Shown one piece after another: positions 42,282-49,485 of a stretch of DNA of 49,485 nt. The stretch lies in contig JBCDGZ010000045.1 of assembly GCA_038750655.1 (NCBI GenBank), forward strand, positions 1 to 49,485, read 5' to 3'. The notes under the pieces are model-generated. The model was not told the origin of the DNA. It worked only from the letters and a program-made list of their open reading frames with translations, and searched no databases. The translations under genes and the position numbers were made by a program. Position 1 is the first letter of the stretch. Each line of letters starts with the position of its first letter. The stretch is from JBCDGZ01 sp038750655 (GTDB taxonomy: Bacteria > Bacteroidota > Bacteroidia > Chitinophagales > Saprospiraceae).

Positions 42282-43367
42282 ATGAAAGCCGTTATTGAAT
42301 TGTATAAAAATGTCGTCGTGCAGATTGCAACGCCCTACAGTACCGGGACGGGCTTTTATTTGCATGATTATCAGCTGATTGTGACGAACGATCACGTTGT
42401 CCGGGACAATCGCGAAGTGGTGGTAGACGGAATGGCTTTTGAGAAACAACTGGCTAAGGTCGTTTTCAGCGACCCTAAGTATGATTTGGCTTTTATTCAG
42501 GCACCAAAGGACATCGACATGCCTCCAGTGCCTTTGGCCTTCGACCTGAATTTGCAGGAGGGCGACCAAGTGCTTGCCATCGGACATCCCTTCGGTTTGA
42601 AGTACAATGCTATTCAAGGCAATATTTCCAGTGTTCGCCATCAACAAGGGGACATTGATTATTTGAAACACAGTGCGGCGCTGGCCCCAGGCAACAGCGG
42701 CGGGCCGCTGGTCAATGCGGATAGCCAGATCGTTGGGGTGAATACCTTCATCAGCCAGGATGGTGATAACATTGGCTTTTCGCTGCCCGTAGCACAGCTG
42801 CTGGATGCCATTGATGCTTATCAGACGAAGAGGGCGGAGGTGAGCGCGCGCTGCTTTAACTGTTCCAATGTCGTAGCTGAAAATGAGATGGACAATCGCT
42901 ACTGCCCCCACTGCGGTTCTCGCCTCGAAATGCCTTCGGCTGCCGATGCCTACGAACCCGTCGGCGTGGCCAAAACCATCGAAGACCTGCTGGCCAACGC
43001 CGGGCACCAAGTGGACCTCTCCCGCCGGGGGCCCAACAACTGGCAAATCCGCCAGGGAAGCGCCAAAATCAACATTTCTTACTACGAAAAGACTGGCTTG
43101 ATTATTGGAGACGCCTACCTGTGTAGTCTCCCCCAAAAAGACATCAAACCCCTCTACGAATACCTGCTGCGGCAGAATTATGAAATCGAAAACCTGACCT
43201 TTAGTGTAAGAGGCCAGGACATCACACTCTCTTTGTTGATCTACGATCGCTATCTCAATCTAGATACCGGGATGGCGCTGTTTACCCATCTCTTTGAAAA
43301 AGCCGATGACTATGATAACATCCTGGTAGAAGAATACGGGGCGCAGTGGAGACAGGAAGAAGGATAA
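42282..43367 (+). CDS. Cytoplasmic trypsin-like protease fused to zinc ribbon and YbjN-like domain
   Basis: 361 residues. The S1C/DegP-like protease domain (about 1-180) has a full triad: His38 in VTNDHVVRDN, Asp68 in YDLAFIQAP and Ser139 in LAPGNSGGPLVN. No signal peptide or PDZ domain is present, so unlike DegP it should act in the cytoplasm. A four-Cys zinc ribbon follows (Cys191, Cys194, Cys208, Cys211: CFNC and CPHC). Residues about 225-350 match the YbjN-like pattern (IEDLLANAGHQVDLSRRG, WQIRQGSAKINISYY, LYEYLLRQNYEIENLTFSV, LFEKADDYDNILVEEYG). It follows the 40940 gene by 10 bases. Target and trigger unknown. Confidence 0.85.
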   Translation: MKAVIELYKNVVVQIATPYSTGTGFYLHDYQLIVTNDHVVRDNREVVVDGMAFEKQLAKVVFSDPKYDLAFIQAPKDIDMPPVPLAFDLNLQEGDQVLAIGHPFGLKYNAIQGNISSVRHQQGDIDYLKHSAALAPGNSGGPLVNADSQIVGVNTFISQDGDNIGFSLPVAQLLDAIDAYQTKRAEVSARCFNCSNVVAENEMDNRYCPHCGSRLEMPSAADAYEPVGVAKTIEDLLANAGHQVDLSRRGPNNWQIRQGSAKINISYYEKTGLIIGDAYLCSLPQKDIKPLYEYLLRQNYEIENLTFSVRGQDITLSLLIYDRYLNLDTGMALFTHLFEKADDYDNILVEEYGAQWRQEEG

Positions 43368-43597
43368 ATTTTTCGAAAATATTCGAGAATAAAAATAAGG
43401 CAGGTAAAAAAGGCGTTACTATGTCGTCTTTGAACACTTCCTGCCGAATCACGCAGGCTTTAACACTTTTAAGCACCCTTTTGTTTTCAGTTATCGCCTG
43501 AAAATCATTATCTTTACTATCTATCGGTCTCTTCGATAATATAGAGGCTATGTAGAAAGGAAAACTTATTAAAAAAGCGTTAGCAAATTTTCAATTT

Positions 43598-44644
43598 ATG
43601 AAAAGACTTAAACTCCTCTTTTTCATTTTTGTAATAGGTTTGTCGTTTTCTGTCAATGCACAGGATATACACTTCTCACAATTTTACATGTCGCCGCTCA
43701 ATCTCAATCCGGCACTTACAGGTGTGATGAATTGTAATGTCCGTTTGGTCGCGAACTACCGTAACCAGTGGGCCAGTGTACTGAGAGCAAATGCCTATAA
43801 TACCTATTCTGTATCCTACGATCAGCGGATTCCCGTTGGCCGTTACGACTACTTTGGTGTTGGGGGTACTTTCTGGGGCGACAGCGCCGGAGAACTCGAC
43901 TTCGCTACTCTACAAGGAAGGCTATCTTTCTCCTACGCCAAGAAGATGGGTGGTTATCGTGGAACTTCGCATTACCTGTCTTTCGGTGCCGAAGCTGGCG
44001 TCTCTCAGCGTAGTGTGAACTTTTTGAATGCACGTTTTGGGACTCAACATGACGGAGCTGGGGGCTTTCGCCCAGACATGGACTCTGGCGAGAGCTTCAA
44101 TCGTGACAATTTTCTCTTTGCCGATTTCTCCGCAGGATTGCTTTGGTACTCTGTTTTTGATGACAACAAGAACCTCTATTTTGGTGCAGCTTACAGCCAC
44201 ATCAATAATCCTGATCAATCTTTTGAGGAAAACAACATCGAAGAGCTGTTCAGCAAGTATACCATCCATGCCGGTGGTGAGGTGATGGTGACCGATCGTG
44301 TAGGCTTGGTACCTGGTGCCGTGCTTTTCTTTCAAGGCCCTTCATTTCAGCTGAATACTGGAACAAGCTTTAAGTTTCTGTTGGGGAATAGCCGCCGCAA
44401 CAATCAGGCTTTCCAATTGGGGGCTTGGATGCGTTTGGCCAACCACTTTGAAAACAGTTTAACTGCCGATGCCTTCATTCTGTCTACTCGTTTTGACTAC
44501 GAGCAGTTCAGCATTGGCTTTAGTTACGATATTAATGTATCATCATTGCGCCCAGCTAGTAATTCTAACGGTGCCTTTGAATTTTCCCTCGTATATAAAA
44601 TCTGCGGTCCTGAGCAACGTAGTGTTTACTGCCCGAATTTCTAG
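43598..44644 (+). CDS. PorP/SprF family membrane protein
   Basis: 348 residues. Signal peptide MKRLKLLFFIFVIGLSFSVN with cleavage after NA. The mature protein begins QDIHFSQFYMSPLNLNPALT followed by GVMNCNVRLVANYRNQWASV, the signature of PorP/SprF, an outer-membrane beta-barrel of about 14 strands. These proteins accompany T9SS substrates of type B sorting and are thought to hold them on the cell surface; the T9SS type B protein at 47652-49485 could be a partner although it is 3 kb away. It is followed by a clear terminator, so it is transcribed alone. Confidence 0.92.
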   Translation: MKRLKLLFFIFVIGLSFSVNAQDIHFSQFYMSPLNLNPALTGVMNCNVRLVANYRNQWASVLRANAYNTYSVSYDQRIPVGRYDYFGVGGTFWGDSAGELDFATLQGRLSFSYAKKMGGYRGTSHYLSFGAEAGVSQRSVNFLNARFGTQHDGAGGFRPDMDSGESFNRDNFLFADFSAGLLWYSVFDDNKNLYFGAAYSHINNPDQSFEENNIEELFSKYTIHAGGEVMVTDRVGLVPGAVLFFQGPSFQLNTGTSFKFLLGNSRRNNQAFQLGAWMRLANHFENSLTADAFILSTRFDYEQFSIGFSYDINVSSLRPASNSNGAFEFSLVYKICGPEQRSVYCPNF

Positions 44645-44702
44645 TTCGGTAGTATTGGCTTAAGGATTGTAGTCTTTTTGTATATTATTAAAGAAATTGT
44701 GT

Positions 44703-44750
44703 AATGTCCTGTCTGAAAGTTGATTTCAGGCAGGACATTTGTATATATAA
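44703..44750 (+). terminator. Rho-independent terminator after the PorP/SprF gene
   Basis: A 16 bp stem (AATGTCCTGTCTGAAA at 44703-44718, TTTCAGGCAGGACATT at 44724-44739, one G-T pair) with loop GTTGA, followed by an AT-rich tail. Confidence 0.85.
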
Positions 44751-44827
44751 TTTTTATGCCATACAAAATCCCTCATAAGTGGCCTTTTGAATGAATAGGG
44801 GAGTGGTACGACTTGTGTGTCATCAAA

Positions 44828-44851
44828 TTTTCACCTAATATGTGGTGAAAA
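44828..44851. promoter_or_regulatory. 8 bp inverted repeat upstream of the bactofilin gene
   Basis: TTTTCACC (44828-44835) and GGTGAAAA (44844-44851), exact, eight bases apart, 131 bases before the bactofilin ATG. The spacing of one helical turn and a half between centres fits a dimeric regulator's operator. Confidence 0.4.
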
Positions 44852-44899
44852 GAAGACAATTTATAGTATCTTTCCCATTGATTTTCAACGAAAAATAAG

Positions 44900-44921
44900 C
44901 AAGTACTGCTAGAAGTACTTG
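44900..44921. repeat. 8 bp inverted repeat in the bactofilin leader
   Basis: CAAGTACT (44900-44907) and AGTACTTG (44914-44921), exact, six-base spacer, 60 bases before the ATG at 44982. Could be a transcript hairpin or an operator. No other feature is visible between 44751 and 44981 apart from this and the 44828 repeat. Confidence 0.4.
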
Positions 44922-44981
44922 ATATTTAATAATCGCAACAATCATTTTTACAGCACAATTCCTAAACTAAAAGGTATTACA

Positions 44982-45467
44982 ATGTTCGGAAACAAGAAAA
45001 AAGAGTCAGCGCCTAAGAAGAATAGCATTATCCCTACCACTGCAAGCCACTCCCTGAACAGCCTGGTTCACGGAACAATTGTAGAAGGAACTGTCAAATC
45101 AGAGAGCGATATTCGCGTCGATGGAGTTATTAAGGGCTCTCTGAATTGTAAAGCGAAAGTTATCATCGGACCTACAGGCTTTGTAGAAGGTGAGGTTAGA
45201 TGTGTCAATGCTGTCATCGAAGGTCGCTTCGAAGGTAACCTTAGTGTGACAGAACTGCTCAACGTCAGAGAAACTGCCAAAGTGGTTGGCGATGTGAAGA
45301 CCAATAAACTGATCGTACAATCTGGTGCGGTATTTAGCGTATCCTGCAAAATGGGTGTCAAGCAAAGCAATGGCTCTATGGATGCCCGTTCAAGCTCGGC
45401 AAAATCTGTTGTAAAAGCAGGAAGTACTCCTAAAAAGAATGTCAGCGTCCAAAAAGAAGCCAGTTAA
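44982..45467 (+). CDS. Bactofilin (polymer-forming cytoskeletal protein)
   Basis: 161 residues from ATG 44982, the family start MFGNKKK; the frame is open 21 codons further 5' with no support. The central bactofilin domain (about 30-125) is a beta-helix of short repeats: LVHGTIVEGTVKSESDIRVD, GVIKGSLNCKAKVIIGPTGF, VEGEVRCVNAVIEGRFEGNL. N- and C-terminal tails are basic and disordered. Polymerises without nucleotide and shapes cells or positions envelope enzymes. It overlaps the AtpZ-like gene by 29 bases. Confidence 0.95.
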   Translation: MFGNKKKESAPKKNSIIPTTASHSLNSLVHGTIVEGTVKSESDIRVDGVIKGSLNCKAKVIIGPTGFVEGEVRCVNAVIEGRFEGNLSVTELLNVRETAKVVGDVKTNKLIVQSGAVFSVSCKMGVKQSNGSMDARSSSAKSVVKAGSTPKKNVSVQKEAS

Positions 45468-45663
45468 TAACGTTCTAAAGTATTCCGGCATGGCCGTACA
45501 AATGGCCGTTATGTTGATGATCGGAACCTACCTCGGTAGCAAGCTCGATGAGCGTTTTGCTACCGAGCAAGCTTATTTTACGGCGCTCTTTGCGATCCTC
45601 TTCCTAGGGGCCTCGCTCTATCTTACCCTGAAAGATTTCATAAAGAATACGGATGAATCGTAG
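45439..45663 (+). CDS. AtpZ/AtpI family small membrane protein
   Basis: 74 residues with two membrane segments (about 16-30 and 45-63): YSGMAVQMAVMLMIGTYLGS, KLDERFATEQAYFTALFAIL, LKDFIKN. This two-helix family usually precedes F-type ATP synthase genes and is linked to c-ring assembly or magnesium transport. It starts inside the bactofilin gene (29-base overlap) and overlaps the next gene by 11 bases. The ATP synthase genes that normally follow are absent. Confidence 0.85.
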   Translation: MSASKKKPVNNVLKYSGMAVQMAVMLMIGTYLGSKLDERFATEQAYFTALFAILFLGASLYLTLKDFIKNTDES

Positions 45664-46045
45664 CCGCTTCCTCACTCAGCTGGTTGTCGGTGCTCTTGGC
45701 ATTGCCATCGTACTATTCCTCGTTCATCTGTCGCCGCTCTTTGGGCAGCACCAGTTGCTGTCCTGGGTCAGCCTGGCGTTCTTTGTCTCTCTGAGCCTGA
45801 TTATGTATGAGGTAGGCTATCGTGCGGCCTTGAGTAAAAACAAGAACGACTTCACCAATGTGGTCCTTCTCTTTATGATTGGTAAAATGTTATTCTCTGT
45901 AATTCTCATCATCGGCTACTTTCAGCTGGTACAGCCGGATTCTCGTTGGTTTTTACTTCCGTTTTTCGGAATCTATTTGTATTATACGGCTTTCGAAGCC
46001 TACTTCATGATGAAACTAGGCAAAATGAAGCCGGAGCAAACATGA
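45653..46045 (+). CDS. Small four-helix membrane protein next to AtpZ
   Basis: 130 residues, four membrane segments: FLTQLVVGALGIAIVLFLVH, LLSWVSLAFFVSLSLIMYEV, TNVVLLFMIGKMLFSVILII and WFLLPFFGIYLYYTAFEAYF. It resembles the small uncharacterised membrane protein found between AtpZ and atpB in other Bacteroidota. It overlaps the AtpZ-like gene by 11 bases and the biotin carrier gene by 4 (ATGA), so all are translationally coupled. Function unknown. Confidence 0.75.
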   Translation: MNRSRFLTQLVVGALGIAIVLFLVHLSPLFGQHQLLSWVSLAFFVSLSLIMYEVGYRAALSKNKNDFTNVVLLFMIGKMLFSVILIIGYFQLVQPDSRWFLLPFFGIYLYYTAFEAYFMMKLGKMKPEQT

Positions 46046-46527
46046 AAGCACAATACACGAGCAAAGTCAACGAACATTTTGATTTCGAACTGAATCAGGA
46101 GCAACTCCAAGCCCTGGATATTAGTGTCGAAGAAGATGGGCAGTTTCACATCCTCCACGAGGGGCAGGCTTACAAGGCGCAGCTCCTCAAGGCTAACCCA
46201 GCCGATAAATCCTTCGAATTTCAGATCAACGGCCGCCATTATGCCGTTAACCTTGATGATCAATACGATCAGCTGGTGAAGCAGTTGGGACTATCTGTGG
46301 TCAGTAGCCAACAGGTCAATACCATCACGGCGCCGATGCCGGGGCTGGTGTTGGATGTGATGGTTGAGCCTGGGCAAGCTATTCAAAAAGGGGATGGGCT
46401 CATTATCTTGGAAGCGATGAAGATGGAGAATGTTATCAAGTCGCTGGGGGATGGTACCGTGGGGAGCATTGCAGTCGAGAAAGGCAGTGCAGTAGATAAG
46501 GGGCAGCTATTGATCGAACTGGCCTGA
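46042..46527 (+). CDS. Biotin carboxyl carrier (biotinyl domain) protein
   Basis: 161 residues from ATG 46042 (an upstream in-frame extension lies in the previous gene). The C-terminal 75 residues are a biotinyl/lipoyl domain: ITAPMPGLVLDVMVEPGQAI, then EAMKMEN with the biotinylated Lys127, and GTVGSIAVEKGSAVDKGQLL. The N-terminal part (FDFELNQEQLQALDISVEED) is the linker/BT-like region found in acyl-CoA carboxylase carriers. Carrier for acetyl- or propionyl-CoA carboxylase; carboxylase subunits are not in the window. It overlaps the membrane protein gene by 4 bases and the convergent gene by 21. Confidence 0.9.
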   Translation: MKAQYTSKVNEHFDFELNQEQLQALDISVEEDGQFHILHEGQAYKAQLLKANPADKSFEFQINGRHYAVNLDDQYDQLVKQLGLSVVSSQQVNTITAPMPGLVLDVMVEPGQAIQKGDGLIILEAMKMENVIKSLGDGTVGSIAVEKGSAVDKGQLLIELA

Positions 46528-47511
46528 GTTCGAAGGATCACCGGATATTTTATTTTCTGATACCGTAATGGTATCCCTATAAAGATTCAGAATGATCGGG
46601 TCTGGATCTGGAAGTGGTATTTTTCCCTCATACTGTTTACGTCCCTTCAATTCAATATCCAAATTCACCTGTTCTCCCTCCTTCCCGGGTACGGCAATAT
46701 TAAATCGGCCCATGTGATCGGAGAAAGCGTAGGCCTTGCCGTCGGATACGGTAATCCAGGCGAAGGGTACTCTTTGGCCAATGTGATCGAAGACCGTGCC
46801 GCGCAGCATGGTGGTATCGGGGAGTGGCGTCAATTCGAAGTTGATGGTCTTGTCTTTTCGGGCGGTTAGGGCTGATTGGTTGACGACGGCATACCGCATA
46901 TCCACTGGTAGCAGCTTGATGTCGGAGTCTAGGTGGCGAGAAGGGATGTTGGTAAATAGGGCTTCGTACTCTTCTCCAACATTTAAAGGCTCTAAGCGGT
47001 ACTCCTCGTCGAGGATCAACTTGACCTGTCCTTGGCGAATTTGCTCCTCGTGGCCCTCCGGGGCCTCCAGCTTTACCCGTAGCTCAAACACCGACGGCGT
47101 CCCCGTCCGGTAGGTATAATAAGTCAGCCAAGCCGTAATGATTAGAGAAATAAAGCCAATCAAACGAGTATTACGAGTACTTTTATCCTCCTTCTTTTTG
47201 GTTTGAACGTCATTGGCATTCTTTTGATCCAGATCGATGCTTTCTCCCTTGGCTTGTAGCAAGACTTTGTCCGCAATGCTGAGCAAGGACTGGTTGATTT
47301 GCGCCAGCTCATAATCTGCCTCCATCTCATCAATCCTTCCCTTATTAACGCCCTGCTCCAGGCGATTAATCCGACTGAGCTGGTCCAGCGCCGGGTTGTA
47401 AAGCACCGAAGTTGTCCCGCCCAGAAAAGCACAGAGCAGCTCAGCGGCTTTGCGAGAGCGACCAGCGGTAATCAGCTGACGAATTTGGGTGCGGAGTAAC
47501 TCTTCGGACAT
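46507..47511 (-). CDS. Membrane protein with N-terminal EAD11-like domain and periplasmic beta domain
   Basis: 334 residues from ATG 47511 (Met 5 codons upstream possible). Residues 1-85 (SEELLRTQIRQLITAGRSRK, LYNPALDQLSRINRLEQGVN, KGRIDEMEADYELAQINQSL) follow the pattern of effector-associated domain EAD11, a helical adaptor known from NACHT, caspase and other conflict systems. A Lys-rich stretch (about 98-115) leads to one membrane segment (IGFISLIITAWLTYYTY, about 118-134). The rest is beta-rich with a carboxypeptidase-regulatory-like domain (LRGTVFDHIGQRVPFAWITV, YAFSDHMGRFNIAV). It is alone on its strand; no effector with the matching EAD is visible in the window. Confidence 0.75.
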   Translation of the reverse strand: MSEELLRTQIRQLITAGRSRKAAELLCAFLGGTTSVLYNPALDQLSRINRLEQGVNKGRIDEMEADYELAQINQSLLSIADKVLLQAKGESIDLDQKNANDVQTKKKEDKSTRNTRLIGFISLIITAWLTYYTYRTGTPSVFELRVKLEAPEGHEEQIRQGQVKLILDEEYRLEPLNVGEEYEALFTNIPSRHLDSDIKLLPVDMRYAVVNQSALTARKDKTINFELTPLPDTTMLRGTVFDHIGQRVPFAWITVSDGKAYAFSDHMGRFNIAVPGKEGEQVNLDIELKGRKQYEGKIPLPDPDPIILNLYRDTITVSENKISGDPSNSGQFDQ

Positions 47512-47594
47512 TTGGACTGCGATCATATTAACCAGAACGGTAAAATACTAATTTTTTCTCATTACTGCCCTTGATTCCGAGTGACTTATGTGAC

Positions 47595-47630
47595 AAGAAA
47601 AAAGGACATCTTTCGCGAAGAAAGATGCCC
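47595..47630 (-). terminator. Rho-independent terminator after the T9SS-secreted protein gene
   Basis: GGACATCTTTC (47604-47614) pairs with GAAAGATGCCC (47620-47630) with one mismatch and loop GCGAA; on the minus strand TTTTTTC follows. Confidence 0.85.
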
Positions 47631-47651
47631 AAACAATAATTAGTCGGTAGA

Positions 47652-49485
47652 TTAGCGCTTCAATGTCAGATCACCTTGCAGGGTGATCGTCTCGCCATTG
47701 ATCAAGTCTAATGTTATAGCGTACACAAAAACAGCATTATTAAGCGGTTTATCATTCACCGTCCCGTCCCAGCCTGCACTTGGATCATTGGGTTGGAAGT
47801 TCTCGCGTTGGAAAACTACTGCCCCCCAGCGATCGAAGATGGTCAGCTTACTGACCTTCGCCACGGACTCATTGGCGTAGATGACAAACCTATCGTTTCT
47901 TCCATCGTCATTGGGAGTGAAAATATTGGGGACGAAGGCCGTCTTGATCTCATCAACAATCACCATGACCTCATCCGTCGCCGTACATCCGTTTTCATCT
48001 TCTACGATGATCATCAGGCTAATCGTCTCCTTGGGTTGGAGGCTAATATTCAAACCCTCAAAATCACTCGGTAAGCCATTAACTAGCCATTGAACATCGA
48101 CAGGATCAATATTACTATTGGCTCCTACCTGCAACTGCTCTCCCCATTTCGCAGGAATATCATCCCCCAGGTTCACTGTAGGCTCCGTCGTACTGCCATA
48201 GACCCATACTGTGTCCGAAGAGGCACAGCCACTAAGTTCATCAATGGCAGTTAGGACGTAGGTACCTGCGGCAGCCACCACCGGTGTTCTACTTTCTGCT
48301 CCGTTGAGAATTTGGCCATCTGGGCTGTCCCATTCATAGCGAACCGCTCCGCTGAGGGCTCCACCCTCCGCTTGCAGCATGACCTCCGTTTGGTTGCAAT
48401 GCAAGGTATCTCCCTCGCCCGCCTCCGCAATCGGAACGGGATAAAACAGAATCGGCTGCCCAGCGGCCACAGAGAGACAGGGGTCCGACAAGTCAACCTC
48501 CGACTGCATACTATTCCCTACGACCATCGATACATAATAGGGCTGCCCATAATCCATGGCTGATGGAATAAAACCAAACTGACCACTGTTGTTGCGATCA
48601 ATAATCGCTCCCAGCGAACTGCCGTTATGGGTATGCAAGATGTACTCCATCGCATCATCGGATTCGAGGAACGCATTGCCCAGCGGTTCTACTTCCAGCA
48701 GCTCGCCTTCGCAGCCGGCTAGCTGCGTTCCGCTCATTAGACCAGCAAAGGAGGCGCATTCTGGCTCACAGTCGAGGCTGCCCTGTACAACCAAGCTCTT
48801 TGGGCAGGGATCGCTGCTGGTAATTTCAAAATAATAACTTCCTCCTGTGGGTATCGGAGAAGAAAAATAATACCCCCCGGAAATCAGCTGACCGTTAACA
48901 AAATAGGGGGGTATCCCACTAGTCACATCAAAACTGATGGTATAATAGGCAAAAGAAGGATCGCATTCTTCTTGCAGCGGCCCGACCGTAGGCGCTACAG
49001 AAGGCTGCTCAATAAGGTTGAAGAGATAAGTATCTGAACAACCATCAGGCCGAGCGACCGGAACCGTATAGTTGCCAGGATCGCAATATTGCTCACCGGC
49101 TAAAGTGTAACACTCATTTTCGCAAATGAAGAGGTCACCAAGATTGTTGGTTTGGGTTACGATGACCGAAAGATCAAGAGTGGTGGTCGAGTCGCAACCA
49201 TTAGCGGCAGGTTGTACCTCCACATAGACGCCCGGGCTATCATAGCTGGTACTGCCTAGTGGATAACTGTCTCCTTCACAGATGGAGGCCTCTAAGAAGG
49301 TTTGTGGACCTTGGAGGACATCGAGGTTGAGGGTGACGACGGAGTCGCATCCTGAGCTAGCGGTTAGGGTGTTGGTGTAAACACCCGAGCTAGAGTAGCT
49401 TTGGCCAGCGACGGAGAATTGGTCGCCTTGGCAGATTTGTTCATTAAGGGTTTGAGAGATGGGTTGTGTAACGTCGAGATTAAGG
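47652..49485 (-). CDS. T9SS type B-sorted repetitive surface protein, 5' end outside window
   Basis: The frame is open from the stop at 47652 to the window edge (611 codons), so the N-terminus is missing. GTG at 49223 is not the start: repeats continue upstream. The visible N-terminal part is Cys-rich repeats of about 60 residues with an ICxGDxxxxxGxxYxxxGVY start and GCDSxxTLxLxV end (for example ICQGDQFSVAGQSYSSSGVY, ICEGDSYPLGSTSYDSPGVY). The last 95 residues are the gliding-motility-associated C-terminal domain: FVPNIFTPNDDGRNDRF, IFDRWGAVVFQRENF, GWDGTVNDKPLNNAVFVYAI and DLTLKR. It is secreted by the type IX system and probably surface-attached, likely an adhesin. Confidence 0.92.
   Translation of the reverse strand, partial: LNLDVTQPISQTLNEQICQGDQFSVAGQSYSSSGVYTNTLTASSGCDSVVTLNLDVLQGPQTFLEASICEGDSYPLGSTSYDSPGVYVEVQPAANGCDSTTTLDLSVIVTQTNNLGDLFICENECYTLAGEQYCDPGNYTVPVARPDGCSDTYLFNLIEQPSVAPTVGPLQEECDPSFAYYTISFDVTSGIPPYFVNGQLISGGYYFSSPIPTGGSYYFEITSSDPCPKSLVVQGSLDCEPECASFAGLMSGTQLAGCEGELLEVEPLGNAFLESDDAMEYILHTHNGSSLGAIIDRNNSGQFGFIPSAMDYGQPYYVSMVVGNSMQSEVDLSDPCLSVAAGQPILFYPVPIAEAGEGDTLHCNQTEVMLQAEGGALSGAVRYEWDSPDGQILNGAESRTPVVAAAGTYVLTAIDELSGCASSDTVWVYGSTTEPTVNLGDDIPAKWGEQLQVGANSNIDPVDVQWLVNGLPSDFEGLNISLQPKETISLMIIVEDENGCTATDEVMVIVDEIKTAFVPNIFTPNDDGRNDRFVIYANESVAKVSKLTIFDRWGAVVFQRENFQPNDPSAGWDGTVNDKPLNNAVFVYAITLDLINGETITLQGDLTLKR

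Noticed and set aside
44860..44875. TATCTTTC as a -7 box for bactofilin
   Set aside because: The last base differs from TAnnTTTG and no -33 element was found at the right distance.
47652..49223. GTG at 49223 as the start of the T9SS-sorted protein
   Set aside because: The frame and its repeats stay open to the window edge; there is no signal peptide at 49223.

Overview
The window is a stretch of a Bacteroidota chromosome, most likely Saprospiria (Lewinella/Haliscomenobacter-like; the rank below phylum is inference). Evidence for the phylum: a gliding-motility-associated (type B, T9SS) C-terminal sorting domain, a PorP/SprF protein, DUF4270, DUF4290 and GSCFA-family proteins, a bactofilin-AtpZ pair, and several promoters with the Bacteroidota signature TTTG/TTG, about 20 bp, then TAnnTTTG. 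I saw no rRNA, tRNA, CRISPR array, insertion sequence or prophage structural module.

Layout. 1-2801: two divergent paralogous TPR-like proteins of unknown function; the first is cut by the window edge. 2881-6867: a hydrolase, a polyprenyl diphosphate synthase, MurA (with the drug-target Cys replaced by Asp) and DUF4290. 6930-12750: a Bacteroidota-type block of glmS, DUF4270 lipoprotein, a half-length starch-synthase-like protein, panC and panD. 12870-19258: a flippase-like membrane protein, rfaE2, a seven-blade propeller lipoprotein, an aroA-phoH operon, a SAM hydrolase and an ABM-fold monooxygenase. 19329-21123: three tandem tail-collar (MdpB-like) proteins. 21400-24372: a two-gene ABC transporter, a roughly 210 bp composite palindromic repeat and aroB. 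24496-27789: a lipoprotein, then an ECF sigma factor translationally coupled to a protein that looks like an inner-membrane anchor joined to an outer-membrane beta-barrel. 28172-30495: a metX-metY methionine operon behind a hairpin-rich leader. 30788-36678: penicillin-binding protein 1A, a HEAT-cyclophilin lipoprotein and gcvT. 36922-40826: a GbsR/MarR regulator, DUF1015, an amidohydrolase and a GSCFA protein. 40940-43367: a two-gene unit with YbjN-like domains, one fused to a cytoplasmic trypsin-like protease and a zinc ribbon. 43598-46527: PorP/SprF, bactofilin, AtpZ, a small membrane protein and a biotin carrier protein. 46507-49485: a membrane protein with an N-terminal domain resembling effector-associated domain EAD11, then the 3' part of a repetitive T9SS-secreted protein.

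Most genes are housekeeping: cell wall (murA, glmS, PBP1A), isoprenoid, CoA (panC, panD), aromatic amino acids (aroA, aroB), methionine (metX, metY) and one-carbon metabolism (gcvT). The best candidates for undescribed biology are the protease/YbjN pair (40940-43367), the sigma factor with its trans-envelope partner (25857-27789), the EAD11-like transmembrane protein (46507-47511), the composite palindrome (23085-23295) and the metX leader (27902-28013). All family assignments are from reading motifs by eye; no database search was run.
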